From Metabacillus malikii (GTDB lineage: Bacteria > Bacillota > Bacilli > Bacillales > Bacillaceae), in NCBI RefSeq assembly GCF_030813355.1, contig NZ_JAUSUD010000024.1, forward strand, positions 1-64,000: a stretch of DNA of 64,000 bases, in the 5' to 3' direction. The notes beneath the pieces were generated by a model, which worked only from the letters and a program-made list of their open reading frames with translations, did no database searches and was not told the DNA's origin. The position numbers were made by a program, and so were the translations under genes. Positions 1 through 6,889 of this stretch are shown here, in pieces. The number at the start of each line of letters is the position of its first letter. Within the stretch, counting starts at the first letter, position 1.

Positions 1-344
1 CTTACTAAATTCGACATTTTGGGGAGGTACTCCTTTTTTTAGTGCTTGAAAGCCTTGAGCCCGTAGGGCTCAGATTTACGAAATTGATTCACTTAAACAA
101 TTATTAAATGGAAATCCTGACATGAAAATGATAATTACTCATAGGTTGTAATAATGATCTAAGGGATAAATGATTAAAATTAGTACATATCTATTAATAA
201 TTCTATCAATATTTACTATTGTCCTCTTAGTTCAGATAAACTAAAGGGCTTTGTAAATATAACAATGATTATTGCTTCTTATCTTGTTGAACTAAACCAG
301 TTTAGTACAATAAACAATCCAGAGCTCAATTAATTTCCAATTAA
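1..344. other. left-edge non-coding or decayed stretch
   Basis: No convincing intact gene is visible. A hairpin GAGCCC-gta-GGGCTC with an extra closing T-A pair sits at 56-72. A short weak stem GGAG-gta-CTCC followed by seven T lies at 23-40 and could be the end of a terminator for something to the left. One frame gives a plausible protein C-terminus at about 75-149 (ends KMIITHRL, stop TAA), but stops interrupt it upstream, so it would be a remnant. A 24-codon ORF at 170-244 would encode a single hydrophobic helix, with only a weak AAGGG in front of it. Confidence 0.3.
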
Positions 345-353
345 TGTTATAAT
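345..353 (+). promoter_or_regulatory. extended -10 promoter of the small membrane protein gene
   Basis: TG-t-TATAAT, a perfect -10 hexamer with the extended TGn element, lies 31 bases before the start codon at 384. No good -35 is seen, which is usual for extended -10 promoters. Confidence 0.5.
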
Positions 354-383
354 CTAATTAAGTAAAATTAAAAGGAGATGCTT

Positions 384-638
384 ATGCTTAAATATGTAAA
401 ATTCAAAAAAGTATTTATTGCATCAATGCTTTTTATATCTTTCTTTTATATCTTTTCATCTATACAAAAAAGTGCAGAACCTGAATCTGTAGATTCAATT
501 GATAACAAGAATTTACCTATTAAAGATAAAAGCAAAATTCAAAGTGAAGACCCTGTTTATAAGGAAACAGGTGGCTTATACACTGAGGAAGATTTTGAAA
601 GTGCAATTCCTGCGGATATGCCTTCATTAAAAAAGTAG
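384..638 (+). CDS. small membrane-anchored protein, function unknown
   Basis: This encodes an 84-residue protein I do not recognise. Residues 8-26 form one hydrophobic N-terminal helix after a Lys-rich start, so it is probably a signal anchor or uncleaved signal. The remainder is a polar, acidic extracytoplasmic tail. The ATG at 384 is preferred over the one at 378 because the GGAG at 374-377 abuts the first ATG but stands 6 bases from the second. An extended -10 promoter precedes it, and it is followed after about 70 bases by a strong hairpin. It belongs to a series of short, AT-rich accessory genes in the first 3 kb, each separated by related hairpin repeats. Confidence 0.6.
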   Translation: MLKYVKFKKVFIASMLFISFFYIFSSIQKSAEPESVDSIDNKNLPIKDKSKIQSEDPVYKETGGLYTEEDFESAIPADMPSLKK

Positions 639-709
639 ACACCAACAACCTTTAAAATTTAAATTAGATGTATTAATACTTTTGAAGATTATCACTTAAA
701 TTATAAGGT

Positions 710-739
710 GCGATACTTCTATACCGAAGTATCGCTTTT
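710..739 (+). repeat. 26-nt dispersed hairpin, copy 1 (also a terminator)
   Basis: GCGATACTTC pairs perfectly with GAAGTATCGC (10-bp stem, 6-nt loop) and is followed by TTTT, so it can terminate the preceding small gene. Hairpins of identical length and similar sequence recur at 1410 and 1722. Confidence 0.65.
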
Positions 740-833
740 CCTAGTTAAACTAAGATAATAAAACTTTTCAAATTTTACCCAACAACGGGGTGCGTCCTAA
801 ATGATAAAAGGCTGTGTAGAATTATCTTGCATA

Positions 834-860
834 TTGAGTTAACGATGCAGAATAGTTGAA
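834..860 (+). repeat. AACGATGCAG inverted-repeat motif, copy 1
   Basis: GTTAACGATGCAGAATAGTTG resembles the segments at 1444-1470 and 1759-1785. In those copies it directly follows the 26-nt hairpin; here it is about 100 bases away. The best copy has the inverted arms ACTAAC and GTTAGT around GATGCAG. Confidence 0.45.
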
Positions 861-949
861 TTTTATTATTTCCACTTCCTCCCAAAAGTACGGTTATTAA
901 TGCTAAAATTAAAGTGTAGTAAAAGCTAGAGAAGGAAGGAGCAATTTTA

Positions 950-1102
950 ATGGTGGTTGGTCTATTTTTATTAGGAATAATACTTCTGATTATAAGTTTT
1001 TTAACACCTATTGCCTCAGGAACAACTTTATTGATTTCTGTATTTTTATTTGCTGCTGCAATCGTGTTCTTATATAAAAAAAGAAGAAGATTAAATTCTT
1101 GA
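950..1102 (+). CDS. 50-residue two-helix membrane protein
   Basis: ATG at 950 follows a strong GAAGGAAGGAG ribosome binding site by about 8 bases, and the frame is open for 50 codons to TGA. The product has two hydrophobic segments (about residues 3-20 and 24-42) and ends in the basic cluster KKRRR, giving an inside C-terminus by the positive-inside rule. I do not recognise the family. It lies between copies of the hairpin repeat and has no operon partner in range. Confidence 0.5.
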   Translation: MVVGLFLLGIILLIISFLTPIASGTTLLISVFLFAAAIVFLYKKRRRLNS

Positions 1103-1159
1103 TTCTAAATTAATAGTTAGCGTAATTAATTATTTTTAAGTGTGGGTGATGATTTTTAA

Positions 1160-1378
1160 GTGAGTAAAATTAAAATACGGGTTCAAGATACTATCATAGA
1201 AATTGAAGAAAATGAAAGGTATTATATTGAGGTTGAGGATAGAACCTTTGTCGGTACAATTCTTAAGAATATGGATTTTGACTACGACGGTCGGGTATTC
1301 TTTTACATCTTCATTGATGAAGAAAACGAAGATTATCAAATTGTAGAAGATGAGATTATAAAAATTAAAAAACTTTAA
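1160..1378 (+). CDS. 72-residue acidic protein, function unknown
   Basis: The start is GTG at 1160, with GGGTGATG about 10 bases upstream. The product is soluble, strongly acidic and rich in alternating beta-type residues, with no signal peptide, cysteine motif or recognised domain. The even hydrophobic/charged alternation suggests a small beta-barrel fold (SH3- or Sm-like), but that is only an impression. It sits alone between two copies of the local hairpin repeat. Confidence 0.5.
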   Translation: MSKIKIRVQDTIIEIEENERYYIEVEDRTFVGTILKNMDFDYDGRVFFYIFIDEENEDYQIVEDEIIKIKKL

Positions 1379-1409
1379 GTATAATTATTGTCTTCTTGTG
1401 CTAACGGGA

Positions 1410-1470
1410 GTGATACTTCAATAAAGAGGTGTTGCATTTTTATTAAACTAACGATGCAGGTTAGTGGAAG
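1410..1470 (+). repeat. dispersed hairpin repeat, copy 2
   Basis: The 26-nt imperfect hairpin at 1410-1435 (GTGATACTTC...GAGGTGTTGC) is followed after about 8 bases by ACTAAC-gatgcag-GTTAGT, a perfect 6-bp inverted repeat. The arrangement is the same as in copy 3. Confidence 0.55.
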
Positions 1471-1544
1471 AAAATAGGAGCGGTAAACAGAGGTATTATG
1501 TTAAGATAAACATACTTAGGTTTTAAATTGAAAGGACTATAAAT

Positions 1545-1721
1545 ATGAAAAGGTTAAAATATTTACTATTATTTATGTGTTGTTACTTTTTATTAACATT
1601 CTTCTATAGTGTGCTTGGCAGTAAAGGAGAAGTAATTCCTATTATACAGTTAATTTATGCAGGTATTTTTGGTTACCTTAGCTTCGTTATACATCAAAAA
1701 ATGAATATTGCGAGTGATTAA
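1545..1721 (+). CDS. 58-residue membrane protein
   Basis: ATG at 1545 has AAAGGA 8 bases upstream. The product has two hydrophobic stretches (about residues 5-24 and 32-49) joined by a short polar loop (GSKGE). No family is recognised. The stop codon directly abuts the next hairpin repeat copy, which probably ends the transcript. Confidence 0.5.
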   Translation: MKRLKYLLLFMCCYFLLTFFYSVLGSKGEVIPIIQLIYAGIFGYLSFVIHQKMNIASD

Positions 1722-1785
1722 GCGATACTTTATTAAAGAGTTATCGCTATTCTTATTGTACTAAAGGTGCAGAATAGTGGAATAA
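1722..1785 (+). repeat. dispersed hairpin repeat, copy 3
   Basis: GCGATA at 1722-1727 pairs with TATCGC at 1742-1747, again a 26-nt unit. It is followed by CTAAAGGTGCAGAATAGTGG, related to the motifs at 834 and 1444. A more degenerate copy of the second half may exist near 2272-2297. Confidence 0.55.
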
Positions 1786-1829
1786 GTCGGTTGGGTTATT
1801 ATGGTAATAATTGGATAAGGGGGATGGAA

Positions 1830-2258
1830 TTGAATAAATTATTGATGATGTTAGTTATGTTAATTCTATTTACTGGTTGTTCTAACATGACAACCAAGAA
1901 TGAAGAGAATACAGATTTACTAATTTCCGATGCTTTGACCTCTATTAGTGGAGTTAATGAAAGTTTTGATAGGCAAAATTTAAGTTATGAAATCACTATT
2001 ATTAATAAGGGGAATGTTCCAATAATTGATGACTCTATCAAAGTAATTTTAACTGAATGGATTAATGAAAAACTAATAGAACATGAAATAACAGAGAAAA
2101 GATTTAATGAAGACAACATAATAGTTAAGGGCTATGTTGTTTTCGATTCCAAAGGTTTGACTAAGAACGATATTGTAGAAAATAAATCCTATATAAATGG
2201 AATTAATATCGAGACTATGAATGGTAAGGAAATACTAATTGAACATAAATATGATTAA
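1830..2258 (+). CDS. putative lipoprotein, function unknown
   Basis: This encodes a 142-residue protein with a short signal sequence and the lipobox LFTGC, so it should be lipidated at Cys17 and held on the outer face of the membrane. The TTG at 1830 is chosen because AAGGGGG at 1817-1823 stands 6 bases from it, but only 0 bases from the in-frame ATG at 1824. The mature part alternates strands with Asn/Lys-rich turns and resembles a small immunoglobulin-like or DUF-type beta domain. No family can be named. It faces the XRE gene convergently across a shared terminator. Confidence 0.6.
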   Translation: MNKLLMMLVMLILFTGCSNMTTKNEENTDLLISDALTSISGVNESFDRQNLSYEITIINKGNVPIIDDSIKVILTEWINEKLIEHEITEKRFNEDNIIVKGYVVFDSKGLTKNDIVENKSYINGINIETMNGKEILIEHKYD

Positions 2259-2318
2259 CTTGTGAAGAATTACACTTAAAGTAACGGGTAGCTTTAACAC
2301 AATAAGGGATAAAACTAA

Positions 2319-2374
2319 AGAGCCTAAAATATGCAAGTTTTTATGCACTACTTGCGTATTTTGGCTCTTTTTTA
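2319..2374. terminator. bidirectional terminator
   Basis: A long stem (AGAGCC...GGCTCT, continuing through AAAATA/TATTTT and GCAAGT/ACTTGC) ends in TTTTTT on the plus strand and an A-rich run on the other side. It lies between the convergent lipoprotein and XRE genes. Confidence 0.8.
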
Positions 2375-2406
2375 TTCTTAAAATATACTGCCACTTATAG
2401 CCTTTT

Positions 2407-2634
2407 TTAATTGCCAAATACATCTTCTACCTCTTTTATTAATTCAGAAGGAGACATTTGTAGTTCCTTTGCAAGCTTAAAAATTGTATCTAAGGAAGGC
2501 TGTCTTTTACCTCTCTCCAATAAACTAATGAAGGTCCTATCTAATTTACATCGAAATGCTAACTCTTCTTGATTTAGACCAAGCTCTTTTCTACGAGTAC
2601 TTAAAACAAATCCAAAGGCTTTCTCAACCCCCAT
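2407..2634 (-). CDS. XRE-family regulator resembling restriction-modification controller (C) proteins
   Basis: The 75-residue protein is almost entirely one XRE helix-turn-helix: LNQEELAFRCKLDRTFISLLERGKR is its core, followed by a short helical tail. Length and sequence resemble the C proteins that time expression of restriction-modification genes, but no methylase or nuclease is adjacent. The ATG at 2634 is chosen over an upstream in-frame ATG because a GGTGAT/AAGGA region precedes it. It is divergent from the gene at 2764, and the 129-bp spacer carries two perfect GACTATAGTC palindromes, the likely operators. C-protein boxes of the GACT-N-AGTC type are established; binding here is inferred. 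Confidence 0.75.
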   Translation of the reverse strand: MGVEKAFGFVLSTRRKELGLNQEELAFRCKLDRTFISLLERGKRQPSLDTIFKLAKELQMSPSELIKEVEDVFGN

Positions 2635-2686
2635 AAAATCACCGTCCTTTTTTGAATTCTTATTTAGAATCCAAAGGACGTCCACG

Positions 2687-2696
2687 GACTATAGTC
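2687..2696. promoter_or_regulatory. operator candidate 1, GACTATAGTC
   Basis: A perfect 10-bp palindrome 53 bp upstream of the XRE start codon. It is identical to operator candidate 2, with centres 49 bp apart. Confidence 0.55.
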
Positions 2697-2735
2697 TACA
2701 AGGAAGGTGACAATTATGTTATTGTAAGTAATGAT

Positions 2736-2745
2736 GACTATAGTC
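2736..2745. promoter_or_regulatory. operator candidate 2, GACTATAGTC
   Basis: A second identical palindrome. It contains TATAGT, which could be the -10 of the rightward gene, so binding would block that promoter. Confidence 0.55.
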
Positions 2746-2763
2746 TGCATTTCGAAAGGGAGT

Positions 2764-3267
2764 ATGAATTTGTTTACTTATACTGAAATACCATCTGATT
2801 TATTTGAAAGAAATTTAAGTGCTGAGGAGTTGTATATTGAGATCTATAAATACAAAGTAAAGAGCTCAGGTGAAAAAGGTTTCAAGGTTGATGGAACCTG
2901 GATCAGCGTAGAATCAATAAATCTAGAAAAGAGAAATGAGAATTTTTTTGTACCATCTGTAATTTTTGGATTAGATGATAGTAAAGCAATCAGGGGAATC
3001 GATGTGATTATTTACACTTACCTTGCAAAAGTAGCCAGTTTAATTAAATCAGGAACTGTAAAGTTTGAGATTAGTGATTTATATAACAAAACAAAAATAA
3101 GGAAAACTCAGATAAAAACATCATTAAATAATCTTGCGAGAATGGGTATTATTAAACCTGACAAAAAGAGTGGTTATTACTTAATAGAGGAGTTGGACTT
3201 ATTTTTCACAAACCCTGAACAGGTTATGGAAATTGAAAGAATGGCTAATTCAATCCTTAAAGATTGA
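2764..3267 (+). CDS. protein with C-terminal winged-helix domain, XRE-controlled candidate
   Basis: The product is about 167 residues. The N-terminal two thirds is unrecognised and mixed alpha/beta. The C-terminal part (about residues 85-145: IRGIDVIIYTYL..., then TKIRKTQIKTSLNNLARMGII and GYYLIEEL) reads as a winged helix-turn-helix with recognition helix and wing, as in replication initiators and MarR-like proteins. The start is uncertain: AAAGGGAG lies 1 base before ATG 2764 but 7 bases before TTG 2770, so TTG may be the real start. It is divergent from the XRE gene and shares its two palindromic operators, so it is probably regulated by it. Confidence 0.55.
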   Translation: MNLFTYTEIPSDLFERNLSAEELYIEIYKYKVKSSGEKGFKVDGTWISVESINLEKRNENFFVPSVIFGLDDSKAIRGIDVIIYTYLAKVASLIKSGTVKFEISDLYNKTKIRKTQIKTSLNNLARMGIIKPDKKSGYYLIEELDLFFTNPEQVMEIERMANSILKD

Positions 3268-3398
3268 TGAGTTCACCCTTAATCACCTTAAAATTTCTTA
3301 TAACATCAATGTTTTTCACTATATGTAAAGTATTGGGCTGAAATATTATAGTTTAATTTAAGATATTGGGATTTTGATAGGGTTACGAGGCGATTACT

Positions 3399-3939
3399 AT
3401 GTCGGATATAGGTAGCTTTTGTTTACTTTATAAAAAGTGCAAGATATGTGGAGAAATAAAATACAAAACAGATTTTCCTCTATTGGGAGGGAAAAAGAAT
3501 AAAGGCAAGAGAAGGTCATTCTGCAAGAGCTGTAAAGCAAGGAGATATGAAGTTGTTCTAGATAATACTTTGATATATAGCTTTGATACATCAATTTTGA
3601 ATAAAAATGAGCTAATAATCATAAGGGGTAAGGACTAGTAATGATAAACGGTATGAGGACGTTATTGATTTAAAATTTGCAAGGACCTTAGTTGAAGAAG
3701 GCCGCGCAGGAATTGTTCATAAAGGATTAATACACAACCTATATAATAGGAAATCCTTCCGAATTATGATATTAGTGAGAGATAATTATACTTGTCACTA
3801 TTGTGGGAATTATGGAGATACCGTAGACCATATTATCCCTAAATCAAAAGGGGGTTTAACTACACCTAAAAATTGTATCTGTGCTTGTAACGCCTGTAAT
3901 AAAGAGAAAGCAGATCAGGATTATAATAATTTTCTTTAA
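3399..3939 (+). pseudogene. HNH endonuclease gene split by a +1 frameshift
   Basis: The first frame (3399-3638) encodes a Zn-ribbon-like start (CKICGEIKYKTDF...FCKSCKARRYE). The second frame is open from 3625 to 3939 and encodes RDNYTCHYCGNYGDTVDHI, PKSKGG and CNACNKEKAD, a typical HNH core with CxxC pairs and the catalytic DH. The second frame has no ATG or GTG start in its first half. Skipping one G in the run GGGG at 3625-3628 joins the two into a protein of about 179 residues, the usual length of phage-type HNH proteins. The simplest reading is a one-base indel in a formerly intact gene; programmed +1 shifting or a sequencing error in the G run are alternatives. Confidence 0.7.
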
Positions 3940-4064
3940 AATTAGGCTTTTCATGTCCTTCTCTATATAAGGTCCATAGGGAATTTAAATTACCGCTCTG
4001 TTATTATATAATTAACAATGGAAAATTTTTTATTGGATAGAATAAAAGTGGAGGTGTTTTTAAA

Positions 4065-4493
4065 ATGAAACTTAATATCGAACAAATTAAAGAAATTATT
4101 CCACATCGTTACCCTTTTTTACTTATAGATTCAATTGAAGAATTAGAACCGGGTAAACGGGCTATTGGAAAGAAAAATCTTACAGCGAACGAGGAAGTTT
4201 TTAATGGTCATTTTCCTAATTATGCTGTCTTCCCAGGTGTCTTAACTCTAGAAGCATGTGCACAAACTGGTGCGGTCGCACTTCTGTCAATGCCAGAGTA
4301 TGCAGGTAAGATTGCTTTCTTCGCTGGGGTAGAGAAGTGCAGATGGAAACGCCAAGTTCGACCTGGTGATACTCTTATAATGGAAGTTGAATTATTGTCA
4401 ATTCGTAGGGGAATCGGAAAAGGTAAGGCTGTTGCCAAAGTAGATGGTGAGACAGCTATGGAAGCTGAAATTATGTTTGCTGTTCAAAGCTAA
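4065..4493 (+). CDS. fabZ: (3R)-hydroxyacyl-ACP dehydratase FabZ, divergent copy
   Basis: FabZ dehydrates 3-hydroxyacyl-ACP in the type II fatty acid synthesis cycle in the cytosol. The 142-residue length is standard. The hot-dog fold signatures are present: [10 protein letters not shown] at the N-terminus, catalytic His49 in NGHFP and Glu63 in LEACAQTG, then [26 protein letters not shown] ribosome binding site precedes the ATG. The protein differs clearly from the remnant FabZ just downstream (for example [13 protein letters not shown] against [11 protein letters not shown]), so the two are not a recent tandem duplication. It is likely the functional copy and may have come with the accessory block on its left. 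Confidence 0.9.
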   Translation: MKLNIEQIKEIIPHRYPFLLIDSIEELEPGKRAIGKKNLTANEEVFNGHFPNYAVFPGVLTLEACAQTGAVALLSMPEYAGKIAFFAGVEKCRWKRQVRPGDTLIMEVELLSIRRGIGKGKAVAKVDGETAMEAEIMFAVQS

Positions 4494-4672
4494 AGTTAAA
4501 TCTCCTTGTTTTTTATTATGTATAAGTTTTTATTACATATTCATTTTATATTTTTTAAAAGTTTTAAATGCATGTGTATATAAGAAAGTGTATAATGATA
4601 ATAGTAAAATGTCCTTGAATTTAACGAATAAACACACTTAAGAACACATTAATCTACAACATATAACCCATA

Positions 4673-4924
4673 GCCCTTGCCCAAGTAGTTGGTATCGCTA
4701 TGCTTCACAAAGAAGAAAACCATGGCCGTATTGCCTTTTTCACAGGAATCGATGGCTGCCGTTTCAAAAGACAAGTAAAGCCAGGAGACCAGCTTAAACT
4801 TGAAGTAGAAATCACTCGTGCACGTGGTGCGATCGTCAAAGCGACAGGTAAAGCAACAGTCGATGGTGAAGTCGCATGTGAAGCAGAGATGATGTTCGCT
4901 TTAGCAGCTGCAAAAGAAGAGTAG
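4673..4924 (+). pseudogene. fabZ: 3' half of a second fabZ (remnant)
   Basis: From 4673 the frame reads [60 protein letters not shown] and CEAEMMFA, the normal C-terminal 60 percent of a Bacillus FabZ. The N-terminal part with PHRYPF and the catalytic NGHFP is missing, and the active-site Glu codon (before ALAQ) is ATA. Upstream sequence to the intact fabZ is unrelated AT-rich DNA. It ends at its own terminator. An internal ATG at 4700 could make a 74-residue fragment, but that would have no active site. Confidence 0.8.
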
Positions 4925-4932
4925 GATAAGAG

Positions 4933-4969
4933 AGCAATTTAACTTTTTATAGGTTAAATTGCTTTTTTT
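4933..4969 (+). terminator. terminator after fabZ remnant
   Basis: AGCAATTTAA pairs perfectly with TTAAATTGCT and is followed by a run of seven T. Confidence 0.85.
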
Positions 4970-4973
4970 ATTT

Positions 4974-5219
4974 AGGCTCTTTTCTAAGAGATTGTGGCTT
5001 TATGCACTAACCTTTTTAAGGGTTTGTTGGAGCGGAAGTGCGAGACTCCTGCGGGATGAGTGAGAGAGCTGAGACCCCGCAGGCGTTTACGCTGAGGAAT
5101 ACGATAGCCGCCGGAGCTAGACAGGCTCAGCACCCACCCCGCGGAAAGCGAGTACTGTAGCGGAGACAAACCCTAAACGACAACTGAGTTAAAAGCAACA
5201 ATGTTTACGAAAACAGCCT
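4974..5219. mobile_element. MITE-like repeat, about 246 bp
   Basis: The ends AGGCTCTTTTC and the reverse complement AGGCTGTTTTC form an imperfect inverted terminal repeat of about 28 bp (about 21 matches), flanked on both sides by the direct repeat TTATTT. Internally GGGTTTGT and ACAAACCC also face each other. The GC-rich centre (GGAGCGGAAGTGCGAGACTC, CCCCGCAGGCG, CCCCGCGGAAAGCGAGTACT) is a sequence I recognise as recurring in many Bacillaceae intergenic regions. It encodes no transposase, so it would need one supplied in trans. The AT-rich flank means the target duplication could be chance. Confidence 0.65.
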
Positions 5220-5368
5220 TTATTTATTAAGAAACCTTCAAGTAAGACCAGAGCCTATGAGATTTTAATAAAAATTTGAAATAAATGTGGAATGAAAATA
5301 GTAATTTTGGAAATGCTAGTCATGGGCATGTGTAAATATGTTAACAAAATATGAAAGGAGAAATAAAT

Positions 5369-5749
5369 ATGAATAAAAAATGGCTCTTAACTTTATCTGG
5401 TTCATTATTAGCAGCTATGCTTGTAACAGGCTGTGGCGCAAATGATGATCAAGACCCAGCACCACCAGAAGATAACACCGAGGAAAATGCTCCAGCTGAC
5501 GATGAAGGCAACATGGATGACAACAACGGCGGCACAGGCGAAAACAACGGTGACAATGGTGCAAACGAAGGTACGACAGGCAACAACGGTACAAATGAAG
5601 AAGGCAAAGACAACGGTACTGGCGGCCAAAATGATGAGAATGACGGTGCTGGTGACATTTTAGACGGTGCTGATGACAATAATAATGAAAATGGCACAAA
5701 TGATGAGAACAACCCATTAAATCCAGATGAAGAAGAAGAGAATAAGTAA
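5369..5749 (+). CDS. acidic low-complexity lipoprotein
   Basis: The 126-residue product has a signal peptide with lipobox LVTGC, so it is membrane-anchored outside the cell. After Cys21 or so, the whole chain is Asp/Glu/Asn/Gly low complexity with NNG and DDNN motifs and no hydrophobic core. It is intrinsically disordered and highly negative, like a spacer or cation-binding coat. The ATG at 5369 has AGGAG 8 bases upstream; an earlier in-frame ATG at 5351 is inside the ribosome binding region. It is monocistronic with its own terminator. Function unknown. Confidence 0.75.
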   Translation: MNKKWLLTLSGSLLAAMLVTGCGANDDQDPAPPEDNTEENAPADDEGNMDDNNGGTGENNGDNGANEGTTGNNGTNEEGKDNGTGGQNDENDGAGDILDGADDNNNENGTNDENNPLNPDEEEENK

Positions 5750-5760
5750 TTGAGTGTAGA

Positions 5761-5788
5761 GGCTGACTGAATTGTAGTTGGCCTTTTT
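5761..5788 (+). terminator. terminator of the acidic lipoprotein gene
   Basis: GGCTGACT pairs with AGTTGGCC (two G-U pairs), then TTTTT. Confidence 0.65.
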
Positions 5789-5854
5789 ATTTTGGTGTGG
5801 GCGTGATGCGACGTGATGCGAGCGGCGAATTTTGTCGAATGGTAGATTTTTTTT

Positions 5855-5938
5855 AAAAGTTGACAAATTTTCCTCGAAAGTTGAGAGATTATCGCGAAAA
5901 GTTGAGAGATTTTTATTAAAAATTGACAGATTCCCTCA
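5855..5938. repeat. four-unit direct repeat with exact 21-bp period
   Basis: The motif (G/A)TTGA(C/G)A(A/G)ATT recurs at 5859, 5880, 5901 and 5922, each time preceded by an A-rich run. The exact 21-bp spacing is two helical turns. The sequence between units differs, so it is a phased array and not a simple tandem duplication. Confidence 0.65.
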
Positions 5939-6335
5939 TTTACGCCACCGATTTTGCCCGGGAAAATTGTGTTAAGCAACGGAGATGACAGCTTTTAGAA
6001 TACGTTTTTGGTAGGAAAATAGAAAAAGTGCTCAGTTACTCAGTAGAATTAGAGCATTTTTTGAAAAAATAGACAAATCTTTAACAAAGTTCAGGGCTTC
6101 AGCAAACAGTTTTATGCCTCGAAAACAAGATAGTGGTCTATACTTATGTCCACCACGCCTCAACCATTATCCACACTAAAAGTACTGCTGTTCCCGACAA
6201 AGTGCACACCACCCGCCTTCCACCACATCAAAAGATACCAATTATATTCCAAAATCAATCATATCCACCAATCACCCCCGAATAAGATAGTGATAGGTAA
6301 TTCCACATTAAGCATTCCCAAAAGAGGTGTAGATG
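5939..6335. other. cotJ leader region, no gene
   Basis: A terminator-like hairpin TGCTC...GAGCA followed by TTTTTT is at 6029-6062, with no gene ending there. From about 6146 to 6300 the plus strand is rich in C and A and poor in G and T. A possible sigma-E -10 lies near 6139-6146 (TATACTTA), but I cannot fit a -35, so no promoter is called. Confidence 0.4.
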
Positions 6336-6581
6336 ATGAAAGTTCCTCAAAATGAGAAGCCGTCTTTTACGAGAGTGAAATATTATCAGCCGTACTACAG
6401 TCGCTTTGATCCTTGTCCTCCAATTGGTTTGAAGGTTTATTCAACACCGCCACATTTATATATGGGATTCCAACCAGCTAATTTGCAGCAGTTTTCTCCA
6501 AAGGTTGCGTTAAAAAAAGGTACATTATGGCCAGCGTTATATGACCCTTACCAAAATCCATATGAGGGAAAAAGGGGGTAG
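6336..6581 (+). CDS. cotJA: spore coat protein CotJA
   Basis: CotJA is a small inner spore-coat protein made in the mother cell. The product is 81 residues and carries the family pattern FDPCPPIGLKVYSTPPHLY, GFQPANLQQFSP and KGTLWPALYDPY. ATG 6336 is preferred to 6333 because GAGGTG at 6324-6329 is 6 bases away. It is first in the cotJA-cotJB-cotJC operon; the stop and the next start are about 6 bases apart. The operon is sigma-E dependent in B. subtilis; a clean promoter is not visible here. Confidence 0.9.
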   Translation: MKVPQNEKPSFTRVKYYQPYYSRFDPCPPIGLKVYSTPPHLYMGFQPANLQQFSPKVALKKGTLWPALYDPYQNPYEGKRG

Positions 6582-6587
6582 TAAGCG

Positions 6588-6854
6588 GTGAGTAACAAGC
6601 AAATGCCTGATGAGTACTACCAGCTGCTCGAGGAGATTCAAGCGGTCGACTTTGTGTTAGTAGAATTAACGCTTTACTTAGATACACATCCGAATGATTT
6701 ACAGGCTCTTCAACAATTCAATCAATATGCAGCATATTGTAAGCAACTGAAGCAGCAATTCGAGGCAAAATTCGGCATGCTCCAGCAGTTCGGTGGGAGC
6801 TTTGCGGATGCGAATTGGAGCTGGGGAAGTGCACCTTGGCCTTGGCAAGTGTAA
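6588..6854 (+). CDS. cotJB: spore coat protein CotJB
   Basis: The 88-residue product matches Cot[30 protein letters not shown] is the diagnostic N-terminal helix region, with a C-terminal tail rich in Trp and Gly (SWGSAPWPW). GTG at 6588 is preceded by AAAGGGGG about 10 bases away; ATG at 6603 is the alternative. It is required with CotJA and CotJC for one layer of the inner coat. It is the second gene of the operon. Confidence 0.88.
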   Translation: MSNKQMPDEYYQLLEEIQAVDFVLVELTLYLDTHPNDLQALQQFNQYAAYCKQLKQQFEAKFGMLQQFGGSFADANWSWGSAPWPWQV

Positions 6855-6889
6855 AAGTGAGCCACAACAACTAAAAGGAGTGCATCAAC

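Noticed and set aside
4984-5169. Minus-strand ORF inside the MITE
   Set aside because: It lies wholly inside a non-coding repeat common in Bacillaceae; no start signals.
5408-5979. Several long ORFs antisense or out of frame to the acidic lipoprotein
   Set aside because: They are products of the low-complexity Asp/Asn/Gly codons and lack ribosome binding sites.
6146-6355. 69-codon ORF before cotJA
   Set aside because: No ribosome binding site, overlaps the cotJA start, and results from the A/C-biased strand.
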